NCBI GenBank assembly: GCA_037693485.1
Contig: CM075345.1
Location: 76,071,001-76,135,000, forward strand
Direction of reading: 5' to 3'
Length of the DNA: 64,000 bases
DNA from: Kitagawia praeruptora
Taxonomy: Eukaryota; Streptophyta; Magnoliopsida; Apiales; Apiaceae
Shown one piece after another: positions 11,422-21,445 of the stretch. Each line of letters begins with the position of its first letter. The first letter of the stretch is position 1. The translations under genes were made by a program, and so were the position numbers. The notes beneath the pieces are model-generated. The model was given only the letters and a program-made list of their open reading frames with translations, was not told the origin of the DNA and searched no databases.

Positions 11422-12943
11422 TGTTTGGTTTCGATCATCAATACGCAGCGAAAACAGTAATAAAATTAATCGAAACCAAGCCCGGATCCATGTATAATAT
11501 ATCGAATAATCATGGTAGTAAGAACGATTACCTTATCGAAGCTTTACGTTTAAAGAACGATGGAGATGCAAGCCTCCCACGAATATTGAGCGCTCCTCTT
11601 CGAAGCCTCCTCTACGGTATCCACACGAACACTCCAAGAACGATTCTTCAATGGAAAGGAGGTACTAGCCTCCAATGAAAATATGAGATGTAGTTTTTAG
11701 GGTTTTTGGTTTGTTTTTTTTTGGAATGCGGCTCTACTGATTTTCATGTACAAAATCCTTTACCCCATATCTTTATATATAGGATAGTATAAAGCCAAAA
11801 GCCCTTATCAAAAACCTAGCCCAAATATGATTTGTTTAAATAATAAAATCTAATTTTATTATTCAAATAAATAATAATTAAGTCAAACTTAATTATTAAA
11901 ATCATATCTCATATCTCTTTGTATTTTATTATAGCTTAATTAAGTCCCACTTAATTAATATAATAAAATTCAACTTATCATTAATTAATTTAAATTCATA
12001 ATTTAAATTAATTCTTCCTTTAAAATGTTCTATGTGTGTGACCATGTAGGTTATTATTTATTTTGGCAATAATTTTATTCTCCAATAAAATTATAAACAA
12101 TGAGCGGTATCTAGTAATACATCATTTCTACCCAATTAAATAATAATTAAATCGTGATTCGATAAACCTTTTGTGATTAATGTTCCCGTGTAATATAATC
12201 CCTTTAACCAAATATTCTAGATTAAACTCGAGGCATGTTTATTGTCATCCTCTTCATAATTTAATCCGGGTTTACTTGATCCATGAGTAGACTATTAATA
12301 ACAAATCATTATTTGAGCACGGCCATGCATTTTATAGTCTCGCTCAATCAAGAGGCCAATAATATCTCTCCTAATAATAGGAGGGTTAAATCCTTTATCT
12401 ATCATTCATATTTCTCATACGATTCACAATATACCCGATGTCCACTTTTATCATTACCCGGTCAAAGGTAACTTTTAATGTAGTCAAAGTATATTGTCCT
12501 CGTATAGAAATATAATGATCTCAAGTCAAAGGATCATTACACCATTATCACTGTGAGTCTTTCTTATGACTTAATTAACATGAAGAATCTCACGTTGGGT
12601 CTGTCCAGTACCATGTACCTATGTATTGACTTTAGTATCTCCATACTTATAACCAATGAGATGTGGTTATCAGTCAAAAACATACTAGTCTATTTATGTA
12701 TTATTATTGTCCTGTATAATAATACTCGACTAGGGACCTTTAAGAATATGATATATATTATATAATCTCAAATTCAAGTTGTAAACTTAAACTATATAAT
12801 GTGTATCATTATTCTAAGGACATTTATTATGCTAACAAATATCGCAGTAATTAGAGTCATAATAAATACATTTATTTAATAACCAAATGACATAAGATTT
12901 ATTCGAGAAACAATGTATTGCCTCTAGGGCACCTACACTAACA
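11422..12943 (-). repeat. 3' LTR of the Copia element
   Basis: On the minus strand it begins TGTTAGTGTAGG and ends GAAACCAAACA. It is preceded in that direction by the polypurine tract AAGTGGGAGAT (12944-12954). Differences from the other LTR include positions near 11547, 11559, 11748, 11852 and 12046. Confidence 0.93.
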
Positions 12944-12957
12944 ATCTCCCACTTGCA

Positions 12958-14712
12958 CTAGAGCCAATCACCCATGTATCTAATACCCATGGAACTAGTG
13001 TGACCGTCGTGCTTCTGCTGCGACAGGCCTTTGGTCAGTGGGTCTGCAATGTTATCTTTTGTATGCACTTTACATATATGTATTTCACCCCTTTCATTAA
13101 TCTCTCGTATGAGGTGATATCTTCTGAGTATATGTTTGGATCGGGAGTGCGATCTAGGCTCTCTAGCCTGTGCGATGGCCCCATTATTATCGCAGTATAG
13201 ATCAATGGGATCTGCAATCGATGGAACCACTTCCAAATCAGGAATGAATTTTCGAATCCAAACTGCCTCCTTAGTCGCTTCACAAGCTGCAATGTACTCA
13301 GCCTCCATTGTAGAATCAGCTACTGTTTCTTGCTTTGAACTCTTCCAGCTTACAGCACCTCCATTTAGACAAAACACAAAACCAGACTTTGATACAGTAT
13401 CATCCCTGTCTGTTTGGAAACTTGCATCGGTGTAACCCTTTACAACCAGTTTCTCCTCTCCTCCATACACCAAGAATGAATCTTTAGTCCTTTTCAGGTA
13501 CTTTAGAATATTCTTGACTGCCGTCCAGTGACCTTCACCTGGATTAGACTGGTATCTGCTCGTCATGCTCAAAGCATACGAAACATCGGGGCGAGTACAT
13601 ACCATTGCATACATGATAGATCCAATTGCTGATGCATATGGAACTTTATTCATGTGGTCCTTCTCATCTAATGATTTCGGACACTGGTCTTTAGAAATCG
13701 TTATCCCTTGAGACACAGGGACATATCCCCTTTTAGCATTTTGCATACCAAAATGATGCAAAACTTTATCAATGTATGTACTCTGACTTAGACCGATCAT
13801 CCTTTTAGATCTATCTCTATAGATCCTCATTCCTAGAATGTAGGTTACCTCTCCTAAGTCTTTCATAGAGAAATTGCTCCCTAACCAAGTCTTAACAGCC
13901 TTTAGAGAAGGTATGTCATTCCCCATTAGTAGTATGTCATCAACATACAGTACTATGAATGCCACATGGCTCCCACTAACCTTCTTGTAAACAAAAGGTT
14001 CATCCTCGTTTTGAATAAAGCCATACTCCTTGACTGTTTCATCAAAACGAATATTCCATCTCCTAGAGGCTTGCTTCAATCCATAAATGGATCGACGTAA
14101 TTTACATACCTTGCCAACATTCCTTGGATCGACAAAACCTTCAGGTTGTGTCATGTACACATCCTCTTCAAGGCTCCCATTAAGGAAAGCTGTTTTGACA
14201 TCCATTTGCCAGATTTCGTAATCATGGAATGCTGCAATTGCAAGCAAAATCCGTATGGACTTGACCATAGCAACTGGTGAGAAAGTTTCATCATAGTCAA
14301 TACCATGAATTTGTTTGAACCCTTTCGCAACCAGTCTTGCTTTATAGGTCTGAACATTTCCTTCCATGTCAGTTTTCTTCTTGAAAACCCACTTGCACCC
14401 TATGGGTTTTACCCCTTCAGGTGGATCAACCAAATCCCAAACTTGGTTTTCGTACATGGAATCCATCTCGGATTTCATGGATTCAAGCCATCTCTTAGAG
14501 TCTGGACTGTTCATAGCATCTTGGTATGTGAGAGGCTCATCCTCATCTATGAGCATCAAATCCCCACATTGAGTCAAAAGAAATCCATATCTCTCTGGCT
14601 CATGGCGAATTCTACTAGATCTACGAAAAAACCTGTGTTTCTTGAGCATTATCATTATTCTGCTCTTGTTCCACCTCAGGTTCAATGCTATTTTGTGGTT
14701 CTCGATCTTCAT
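12958..14712 (-). CDS. pol: Copia reverse transcriptase and RNase H (C-terminal part of polyprotein)
   Basis: A 584-aa open frame with no internal stop. Order: end of the integrase tail (SRIRHEPERYGFL), then the RVT_2 reverse transcriptase (CKWVFKKKTD, YKARLVAKGFKQ, DVKTAFLNG, the catalytic IVLYVDDILLMGND), then a Copia RNase H domain (GYTDASFQTDRDD, SWKSSKQETVADSTMEAEY, DLYCDNNGAIAQA, ADPLTKGL). All acidic catalytic residues expected in these motifs are present. The frame overlaps the integrase frame by 92 bp in a different phase, so a single indel between about 14621 and 14712 separates them. The enzyme would copy element RNA into DNA. The true protein start lies upstream in the integrase frame, so 14712 is only the open-frame limit. 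This domain looks functional although the polyprotein is broken. Confidence 0.93.
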   Translation of the reverse strand: MKIENHKIALNLRWNKSRIMIMLKKHRFFRRSSRIRHEPERYGFLLTQCGDLMLIDEDEPLTYQDAMNSPDSKRWLESMKSEMDSMYENQVWDLVDPPEGVKPIGCKWVFKKKTDMEGNVQTYKARLVAKGFKQIHGIDYDETFSPVAMVKSIRILLAIAAFHDYEIWQMDVKTAFLNGSLEEDVYMTQPEGFVDPRNVGKVCKLRRSIYGLKQASRRWNIRFDETVKEYGFIQNEDEPFVYKKVSGSHVAFIVLYVDDILLMGNDIPSLKAVKTWLGSNFSMKDLGEVTYILGMRIYRDRSKRMIGLSQSTYIDKVLHHFGMQNAKRGYVPVSQGITISKDQCPKSLDEKDHMNKVPYASAIGSIMYAMVCTRPDVSYALSMTSRYQSNPGEGHWTAVKNILKYLKRTKDSFLVYGGEEKLVVKGYTDASFQTDRDDTVSKSGFVFCLNGGAVSWKSSKQETVADSTMEAEYIAACEATKEAVWIRKFIPDLEVVPSIADPIDLYCDNNGAIAQAREPRSHSRSKHILRRYHLIREINERGEIHICKVHTKDNIADPLTKGLSQQKHDGHTSSMGIRYMGDWL

Positions 14713-15946
14713 CGAGATCTATAGTTCTCCCACTGTATCTTTTGGAAACAAAATCCTTTTCCATGAAGATAGCATCTCGAGCAATGAACACTTTCTGCTC
14801 TGAAGGACTATAAAAATAATACGCCTTTGTTTCTTTAGGGTATCCCACAAAATTGCACTCTTCGGATTTAGGTCCAAGCTTGTCAGATACTTGACGTTTT
14901 ACAAACGCCTTGAATCCCCAAACTTTCATAAAGTTCATGCTTGACCATTTCTCCTCCCATATCTCATATGGAGTCTTTTGAACCTTCTTGGTTGGAACAC
15001 GGTTAAGTGTGAAAGCCGTTGTTTCTAGAGCATAACCCCAGAAACTTATTGGAAGATCTGCATGACTCATCATCGATCGTACCATGTCCAACAGGGTACG
15101 ATTTCTCCTCTCTGAAATTCCATTCCATTGAGGTGTACCTGGCGGAGTGAGTTGTGATACAATACCACACTCCTTTAAATACTCTTTAAATTCGGTGCTT
15201 AAGTATTCACCCCCACGATCGGATCGTAAGATTTTAATACTTGCACCTCCGCCTATTTGCTTCTCTACTTCAGCCTTGTATTCTTTGAATTTTTTTTCAA
15301 AAGAATCGGATTTATTCTTCATAAGATACACATATCCATATCTATTGAAGTCATCAGTAAATGTTATGAAGTAGTAGTAGCCTCCTCTAGCCATCATACG
15401 TATTGGTCCACATACATCACTATGTATTAGCTCCAAATGTTCAGTCGCCCTTTGACCCTTACCAGTAAAAGGGGCTTTAGTCATCTTACCAAGCAAACAA
15501 GATTCGCATTTTTCGTATGATTCAAAATCAAACTTATCCAAGTATCCATCCTTATGTAATTTGGATATGCGTTTCTCATTTATATGGCCTAGACGACAAT
15601 GCCAGAGGTATGTTTGATTTGAGTCATTAACTTTAAGTCGTTTGTTTTCTATGTTACAGACAGGATTATCTAAATCAAGAACATATAAACCATTAAATAA
15701 ACGTGCAACACCATAGGTTAAATCATTTAAAGCAAAAGAGCAACTATTGTTCTTTATTATAAATGAAAAACCTTTCTTGTCCAAACAAGAAACAGAAATA
15801 ATGTTTCTGCGAATCGCAGGCACGTAAAAACAGTCTTCAAGTTCTAAAACAAACCCAGAGGGCAAAGATAAATAATAAGTTCCTACGGCTAAAGCAGCAA
15901 CTCTTGCTCCATTGCCTACTCGTAGGTCCACTTCTCCCTTAGCCAA
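14621..15946 (-). CDS. pol: Copia integrase with GAG-pre-integrase zinc domain
   Basis: A 441-aa open frame upstream of RT. It opens with the end of the protease domain (VGNGARVAALAVGTYYL), then the HHCC zinc-binding pre-integrase region (HCRLGHINEKRISKLH..CESCLLGK). The integrase core follows with D in IHSDVCGPI and FITFTDDFNRYGYVY, D-R-G-G-E-Y (SDRGGEYLSTEF) and the E of GISERRNRTLLDM. The C-terminal GKARE-like tail ends FVGYPKETKAYYFY. Integrase inserts the cDNA. The upstream side is limited by an in-frame TAA at 15959-15961 and the downstream side by a frameshift into the RT frame, so two lesions break the polyprotein here. The start shown is a TTG and is only the open-frame boundary. Confidence 0.92.
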   Translation of the reverse strand: MAKGEVDLRVGNGARVAALAVGTYYLSLPSGFVLELEDCFYVPAIRRNIISVSCLDKKGFSFIIKNNSCSFALNDLTYGVARLFNGLYVLDLDNPVCNIENKRLKVNDSNQTYLWHCRLGHINEKRISKLHKDGYLDKFDFESYEKCESCLLGKMTKAPFTGKGQRATEHLELIHSDVCGPIRMMARGGYYYFITFTDDFNRYGYVYLMKNKSDSFEKKFKEYKAEVEKQIGGGASIKILRSDRGGEYLSTEFKEYLKECGIVSQLTPPGTPQWNGISERRNRTLLDMVRSMMSHADLPISFWGYALETTAFTLNRVPTKKVQKTPYEIWEEKWSSMNFMKVWGFKAFVKRQVSDKLGPKSEECNFVGYPKETKAYYFYSPSEQKVFIARDAIFMEKDFVSKRYSGRTIDLDEDREPQNSIEPEVEQEQNNDNAQETQVFS

Positions 15947-15958
15947 AGTCCTACTTCT

Positions 15959-16159
15959 TTACAGTTCCTGCACATTTATACAAATGTGAGAAGCACATCC
16001 AGTATCCAATACCCAAGATGTAGAAGTAGACAAATTGACTTCTATAACATATATTCCTGAAGTAGAAGCTCGTTGAGCCTTCTTCTTATTCAGATCCTCC
16101 TTCAATCTATCCTTCTCAAGGATTGATCGAACGGATAGAGAGTTTGTGTTGTTTGTCAT
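15959..16159 (-). pseudogene. Copia gag start fused in frame to protease; most of gag deleted
   Basis: The frame begins with ATG and MTNNTNSLSVRSILEKDRL, which looks like the very N-terminus of a Copia Gag. After only about 19 residues it passes into KEDLNKKKAQRASTS and then WVLDTGCASHI, the aspartic-protease active site (DTG). The capsid core and the CCHC zinc knuckle that should lie between are absent. TAA at 15959-15961 then interrupts the frame, which continues without a phase change into the integrase block. The gap is therefore an in-frame internal deletion of gag plus one later nonsense change. Without capsid the element would depend on Gag from a related copy. Confidence 0.75.
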
Positions 16160-17670
16160 TATTCAGTATCTACAATGTTAAAAGCACAAAATAAACATTA
16201 GATTGTCTGAGTTATTATTATTATGTTCAAATGATTATGATATATTCATAATATATCTCCCACTATTTTTATCAAATTAATAGCCCTTACTATTAAATCG
16301 GAAAGAATATCCCATAAATCTTTCTAGTGAGCCAAGATCCATATTTCGTCATATCCTAAGTCAACCACTGGTAGTCCTTAAAACATGATTATTTAGGTAG
16401 ACAACAGTTGTCAATTATATCATATATAATTCTTGGATAGTTTGGTGAACAACAATTGTTCTTGTCTATCTAATAGATTTTGAACCAAACTCTATGCTTC
16501 TAAGTTCATAATAATTGAATATAACCGTTTATTTTCACCTTATTATGACGACTTAGTTAAGTTAAACCCAATGATATAACGGTCGAATATAACCGCTTAT
16601 ATTCGTCACATCTCACCGCGATAGACAGGAGTCCCCTGCCACTGACAGTCATTCCCCTTATCGATCTAGGATTCAATGAGTGTTCATTCATTGGAAAGCA
16701 TCCGATTAAAACTTAATATTTTGTTAAGGGGTTTTGTATTAAAACGACCATGATCCCATCATAAAGAGATTCCCAATTATTCCTTGAATTAAATACTTCA
16801 AATCAATATTCTTCAATAGTTTGATTTCCAGGTTGTTGGAGGAGTCACAAGTGGCCTCACTTAATACCCAACTTCCTTACAGGTAAAACCCGTTTTTGAC
16901 AAAATCTCCCCATATCTAAATAATTGAAAATCCGTATTTAATTCTGTGTTTCATAAACACAGAAATCTCATGATCGTTTGTTCATTTTAAAATCTCGAAT
17001 CGTTACAGATTTTATCTTGTTTAGCATGGCAAGCATGGCATGGGTGACGTATCTAATACATGCATACATCATTAATCTAATTAAAGCATGCATACATTTG
17101 CTACTCTACACATGCATCATATGTAAAGTGCATCACATAAATTAATATGCTATGGTTATGGCCCAATCCTATGCGATTTTTCTAAGCTAATGGAAAAATC
17201 AAGGTCAATCTATGGTGGTAATAACTAATTATTACATAATCTCTTGCTTCGCTTCCAAAGCTGCCTTGATTGCTTCCAAGCTCCTCTTGAAACATTTTAC
17301 AAAAGAACTCGAGTTGCATTCGAGATAAAATAATTACAAAAAGAAAAACGACATGCAAGTCGTATTTAATTATTACAAACCATAAATTAAAACTAATAAA
17401 ATAAATTGAAAACTAGGTCTTGGGGCCATAACCATGCATCATGCTCACATAGCAATTAAAAGCATCACATATTGTATAATCACAATTTTATACAACATAA
17501 AATAAATATGATCAAATCATAAATAATAAAATTAATTTAAATATTAACTTAGTAATCAAAATTACTAATTAATAAAATTTTGCATACTCCAAGTTAAACA
17601 TTAATATTTTTAATTTAATCTTAGCATGCAAAACCTGGCTGGAAAAAAAAATTATTAAAAAAATAGAAGA

Positions 17671-17789
17671 TACGCATTGACAGTATGCGCAACAGACCTA
17701 ATCTGTTAATTCTACCAGACACGCATTCCTCGTATGCGTGTATGACTAAAAACCTAGGTGATACGCATCTTCAGTATGCGCATCACCTG
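17671..17789. repeat. Three consecutive ACGCAT/ATGCG hairpins in the Copia leader
   Basis: Hairpin 1: arms CGCAT/ATGCG (17673-17677, 17685-17689). Hairpin 2: ACACGCAT/ATGCGTGT, perfect (17719-17726, 17734-17741). Hairpin 3: GGTGATACGCAT/ATGCGCATCACC with one mismatch (17757-17768, 17776-17787). Each has a 7-nt loop. Flanks and loops differ while the stem core is kept. Confidence 0.8.
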
Positions 17790-17954
17790 TACATGCATGT
17801 TTTCTGCAGATTTCCAGAAGACTTCAGAACGATCGTTTGATACATATTATATGTGATTTTGATCCCAAACTGATTATACAAACCATATCGAATACACAGC
17901 AGCACATCACAAACATATATCACTGATTCTAAATGATTAAAATCAAAACCTAGT

Positions 17955-18017
<63 letters not shown>

Positions 18018-18085
18018 CGTATGTATATATACGTATGCATGAACTACACTACTGATCTTCAGGGTCGACTGCAACTGGTTTTAGA

Positions 18086-18457
18086 TGTTAGTATCACGAT
18101 TTAATCCCATTAAAAACATAACCGATCATCTGGACGCAACAAAACAGAAGAAACAGTAGCATGTATGATCACGATTTTCATGCAATACGTAGGGTTCTAC
18201 GGGAAGAAAAAAAATCAGAACTGGTATGACAAATAACAGATCGTTTATATCATTATAGACCAGATAATGTTACGATTTAATCCTGTTATAACATGGCAGA
18301 TCACTTTACGCATCATAACCAGTAGAAAAATGCAGCATGCAATTCGAATATATATATAGCAGCACGTAGGGTTCATGTACGGAACAAAAAATCAGTTCTT
18401 AAAATGCATATAACGGATCGTTTATATCATATATAACCAGATTATCCTATTATACAA
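18086..18457. repeat. Imperfect tandem duplication, about 180 bp, next to the Copia PBS
   Basis: Copy 1 (from about 18086) and copy 2 (from about 18267) share, in order, CACGATTTAATCC / TTACGATTTAATCC, a GATCA-containing stretch, GCAGCATGCAATTC-like sequence, ACGTAGGGTTC, AAAAAATCAG and CGGATCGTTTATATCAT / AGATCGTTTATATCAT, each followed by ACCAGAT. Confidence 0.65.
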
Positions 18458-18458
18458 G

Positions 18459-18472
18459 CAGCTCTGATGCCA
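18459..18472 (-). other. Primer binding site of the Copia element
   Basis: On the minus strand TGGCATCAGAGCTG immediately follows the 5' LTR. It matches the usual Copia PBS TGGTATCAGAGC, complementary to the 3' end of initiator tRNA-Met, with one T-to-C difference. Confidence 0.85.
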
Positions 18473-18473
18473 T

Positions 18474-19996
18474 TGTTTGGTTTCGATCATCAATACGCAG
18501 CGAAAACAGTAATAAAATTAATCGAAACCAAGCCCGGATCCATGTATAATATATCGAATAATCATGGTAGTAAGAACGATTACCTTATCGAAGCTTTAAG
18601 TTTAAAGAATGATGGAGATGCAAGCCTCCCACGAATATTGAGCGCTCCTCTTCGAAGCCTCCTCTACGGTATCCACACGAACACTCCAAGAACGATTCTT
18701 CAATGGAAAGGAGGTACTAGCCTCCAATGAAAATATGAGATGTAGTTTTTAGGGTTTTTGGTTTTTTTTTTTTTTGGAATGCGGCTCTACTGATTTTCAC
18801 GTACAAAATCCTTTACCCCATATCTTTATATATAGGATAGTATAAAGCCAAAAGCCCTTATCAAAAACCTAGCCCAAATATGATTTGTTTAAATAATAAA
18901 ATATAATTCTATTATTCAAATAAATAATAATTAAGTCAAACTTAATTATTAAAATCATATCTCATATCTCTTTGTATTTTATTATAGCTTAATTAAGTCC
19001 CACTTAATTAATATAATAAAATTCAACTTATCATTAATTAATTTAAATTCATAATTTAAATTAATTCTTCCTTTAAAATGTTCTATGTGTGTGACCCTGT
19101 AGGTTATTATTTATTTTGGCAATAATTTTATTCTCCAATAAAATTATAAACAATGAGCGGTATCTAGTAATACATCATTGCTACCCAATTAAATAATAAT
19201 TAAATCGTGATTCGATAAACCTTTTGTGATTAATGTTCCCGTGTAATATAATCCCTTTAACCAAATATTATAGATTAAACTCGAGGCATGTTTATTGTCA
19301 TCCTCTTCATAATTTAATCCGGGTTTACTTGATCCATGAGTAGACTATTAATAACAAATCATTATTTGAGCACGGCCATGCATTTTATAGTCTCGCTCAA
19401 TCAAGAGGCCAATAATATCTCTCCTAATAATAGGAGGGTTAAATCCTTTATCTATCATTCATATTTCTCATACGATTCACAATATACCCGATGTCCACTT
19501 TTATCATTACCCGGTCAAAGGTAACTTTTAATGTAGTCAAAGTATATTGTCCTCGTATAGAAATATAATGATCTCAAGTCAAAGGATCATTACACCATTA
19601 TCACTGTGAGTCTTTCTTATGACTTAATTAACATGAAGAATCTCACGTTGGGTCTGTCCAGTACCATGTACCTATGTATTGACTTTAGTATCTCCATACT
19701 TATAACCAATGAGATGTGGTTATCAGTCAAAAACATACTAGTCTATTTATGTATTATTATTGTCCTGTATAATAATACTCGACTAGGGACCTTTAAGAAT
19801 ATGATATATATTATATAATCTCAAATTCAAGTTGTAAACTTAAACTATATAATGTGTATCATTATTCTAAGGACATTTATTATGCTAACAAATATCGCAG
19901 TAATTAGAGTCATAATAAATACATTTATTTAATAACCAAATGACATAAGATTTATTCGAGAAACAATGTATTGCCTCTAGGGCACCTACACTAACA
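18474..19996 (-). repeat. 5' LTR of the Copia element
   Basis: A 1523-bp copy of the 11422-12943 LTR, ending on the plus strand in CCTACACTAACA, directly followed by TSD GGAGC. Copies differ near 18600, 18611, 18800, 18903, 18910, 19099, 19180 and 19270 and in the length of a T run near 18765. Confidence 0.93.
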
Positions 19997-20001
19997 GGAG
20001 C

Positions 20002-21445
20002 ATCTTTGAAGGAACCCCTGAAGGGCGAATTGACAGTGTTCTTCAAAGAGAATAGCGATGTGTTTGCTTGGACAGCAGCGGACATGCCAGGAATTGACCC
20101 CCAACTTATAACTCATAGGTTGAACGTCGATCTTGAACGGAAGAAGATAAAGCAGAAGAAGAGGAATTTTGCTCCTGAGAGGCAGGAGGCCATTAAGCAA
20201 GAAGTTGACAAACTATTGGAAGCTAGGTTTGTTGAAGAAATTCAATTCCCCGAATGATTAGCTAACCCTGTGATGGTCAAGAAGGCGAATGGAAAGTGGA
20301 GGATGTGTATAGATTTCACTGATTTGAATGATGCGTGTCCGAAGGATTTTTTTCCCCTGCCCAGGATAGACATGTTGATAGATGCCACAGCTGGACATGA
20401 GATATTGAGTTTCATGGACTGGTTCAGCGGCTACAATCAGATTAAGATGCACAAGGATGACATCCCAAAGGTATCTTTCATAACTGACTTTGGTGTTTTC
20501 TGCTATCTTGTTATGGCTTTTGGTCTAAAGAATGCAGGCGCTACTTACCAACGACTGGTGAATAAGATATTCACCCGTCTGATTGGGAAAACCATGGAGG
20601 TCTATGTTGATGACATGTTAGTCAAGAGTCTGTGTAAGGCAGACCACATTAAGCATCTCAAAGAGGCATTCGAAGTGCTGAGGCACCACAAGATGATGTT
20701 GAATCCAGCCAAGTGTGCCTTTGGAGTTGGATCAGGAAAATTTTTGGGACTGATGGTATCAAAGAGAGGCATAGAGGCCAACCCTGACAAGATCAAAGCA
20801 ATTCTGGGCATGGAACTACCCCGCTCTATACGAGATGTACAGAAGTTAACAGGCCGAGTTGCAGCCTTGGGGAGGTTCATTTCCAAATCTGGTGACAAGT
20901 GCTTGCCTTTCTTCCAAGCGTTGAAGAAGGTGAAAAATTTTGAGTGGACTCTTGAGAACCAAGAGGCTTTCGAACAGCTGAAAAAGTACATGGCTGAAGC
21001 CCCACTGTTGGCCAAGCCTAGTCCCGGAGAGACTCTTTATCTATACCTGGCAGTATCTAAACAAGCATTGAGTGCTGTTCTCATTCGAGAAGAGAAGAAA
21101 ATTCAGAAACCTATCTACTATGTGAACAAGGTGTTGCATGGGGCTGAGTTGAATTACTCAACTATCGAAAAGTTCGCTTTGGCATTGGTAACAGCCTCGA
21201 GAAAGTTGCGACCTTATTTTCAGGCACATAAGATCTAAGTCTTGACAGACCAGCAATTGAGGAACATATTGCATAGCCCTAAGGCCAGTGGAAGGCTAAT
21301 CAAGTGGGCGATTGAGTTAGGAGAATTTGATATCGCATACAAGCCTCGAACAGCCGTTAAGGCTCAGGCATTAGCTGACTTCGTGGTTGAATGCACCATT
21401 AACAACCAAGAAGTCGGGGGGGCAAAAGATAGTGACTACCCCTGA
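20002..21445 (+). pseudogene. pol: Tat-1 reverse transcriptase and RNase H
   Basis: Continues the gag-protease frame after the Copia insertion. N-terminal connector VFAWTAADMPGIDPQLITHR, then RT: NGKWRMCIDFTDLNDACPKD, MDWFSGYNQIKMH, AFGLKNAGATYQRLVN, and the catalytic MEVYVDDMLVKS, followed by LTGRVAALGRFIS and an RNase H (YLYLAVSKQALSAVLIRE, YSTIEKFALALVTASRKLRP). In-frame stops are TGA 20255-20257 (at the Trp position of the FPE-W-LANPV motif) and TAA 21236-21238 (after QAHKI). The frame is lost at a G7 run (21416-21422), and downstream coding lies one frame over. RT catalytic residues are intact, but the stops separate the conserved RT core from its N-terminus. Confidence 0.92.

Larger units (their letters stand above)
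16160..18457 (-). other. Long untranslated leader of the Copia element
   Basis: About 2.3 kb of AT-rich non-coding sequence between PBS and the gag start, long for a Copia leader. It contains the three hairpins (17671-17789), a (TA)n tract (about 17957-18010) and an imperfect 180-bp tandem duplication (18086-18457). No long ORF on either strand shows protein-like composition. Confidence 0.7.
11422..19996 (-). mobile_element. Ty1/Copia LTR retrotransposon, deletion derivative, inserted in Tat-1
   Basis: LTRs of about 1522 bp (11422-12943, 18474-19996) have TG...CA ends and an exact TSD GGAGC (11417-11421, 19997-20001). Genes read on the minus strand, so the right LTR is the 5' one. The PBS is complementary to initiator tRNA-Met and the PPT reads AAGTGGGAGAT. 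The pol order protease-integrase-RT-RNase H is that of Copia. About ten LTR differences are visible by eye (under 1%). Most of gag is missing. Confidence 0.95.

Noticed and set aside
12283..12765. Short ORFs repeated at 19336-19818
   Set aside because: Both sets are inside the Copia LTRs and have no protein-like content.
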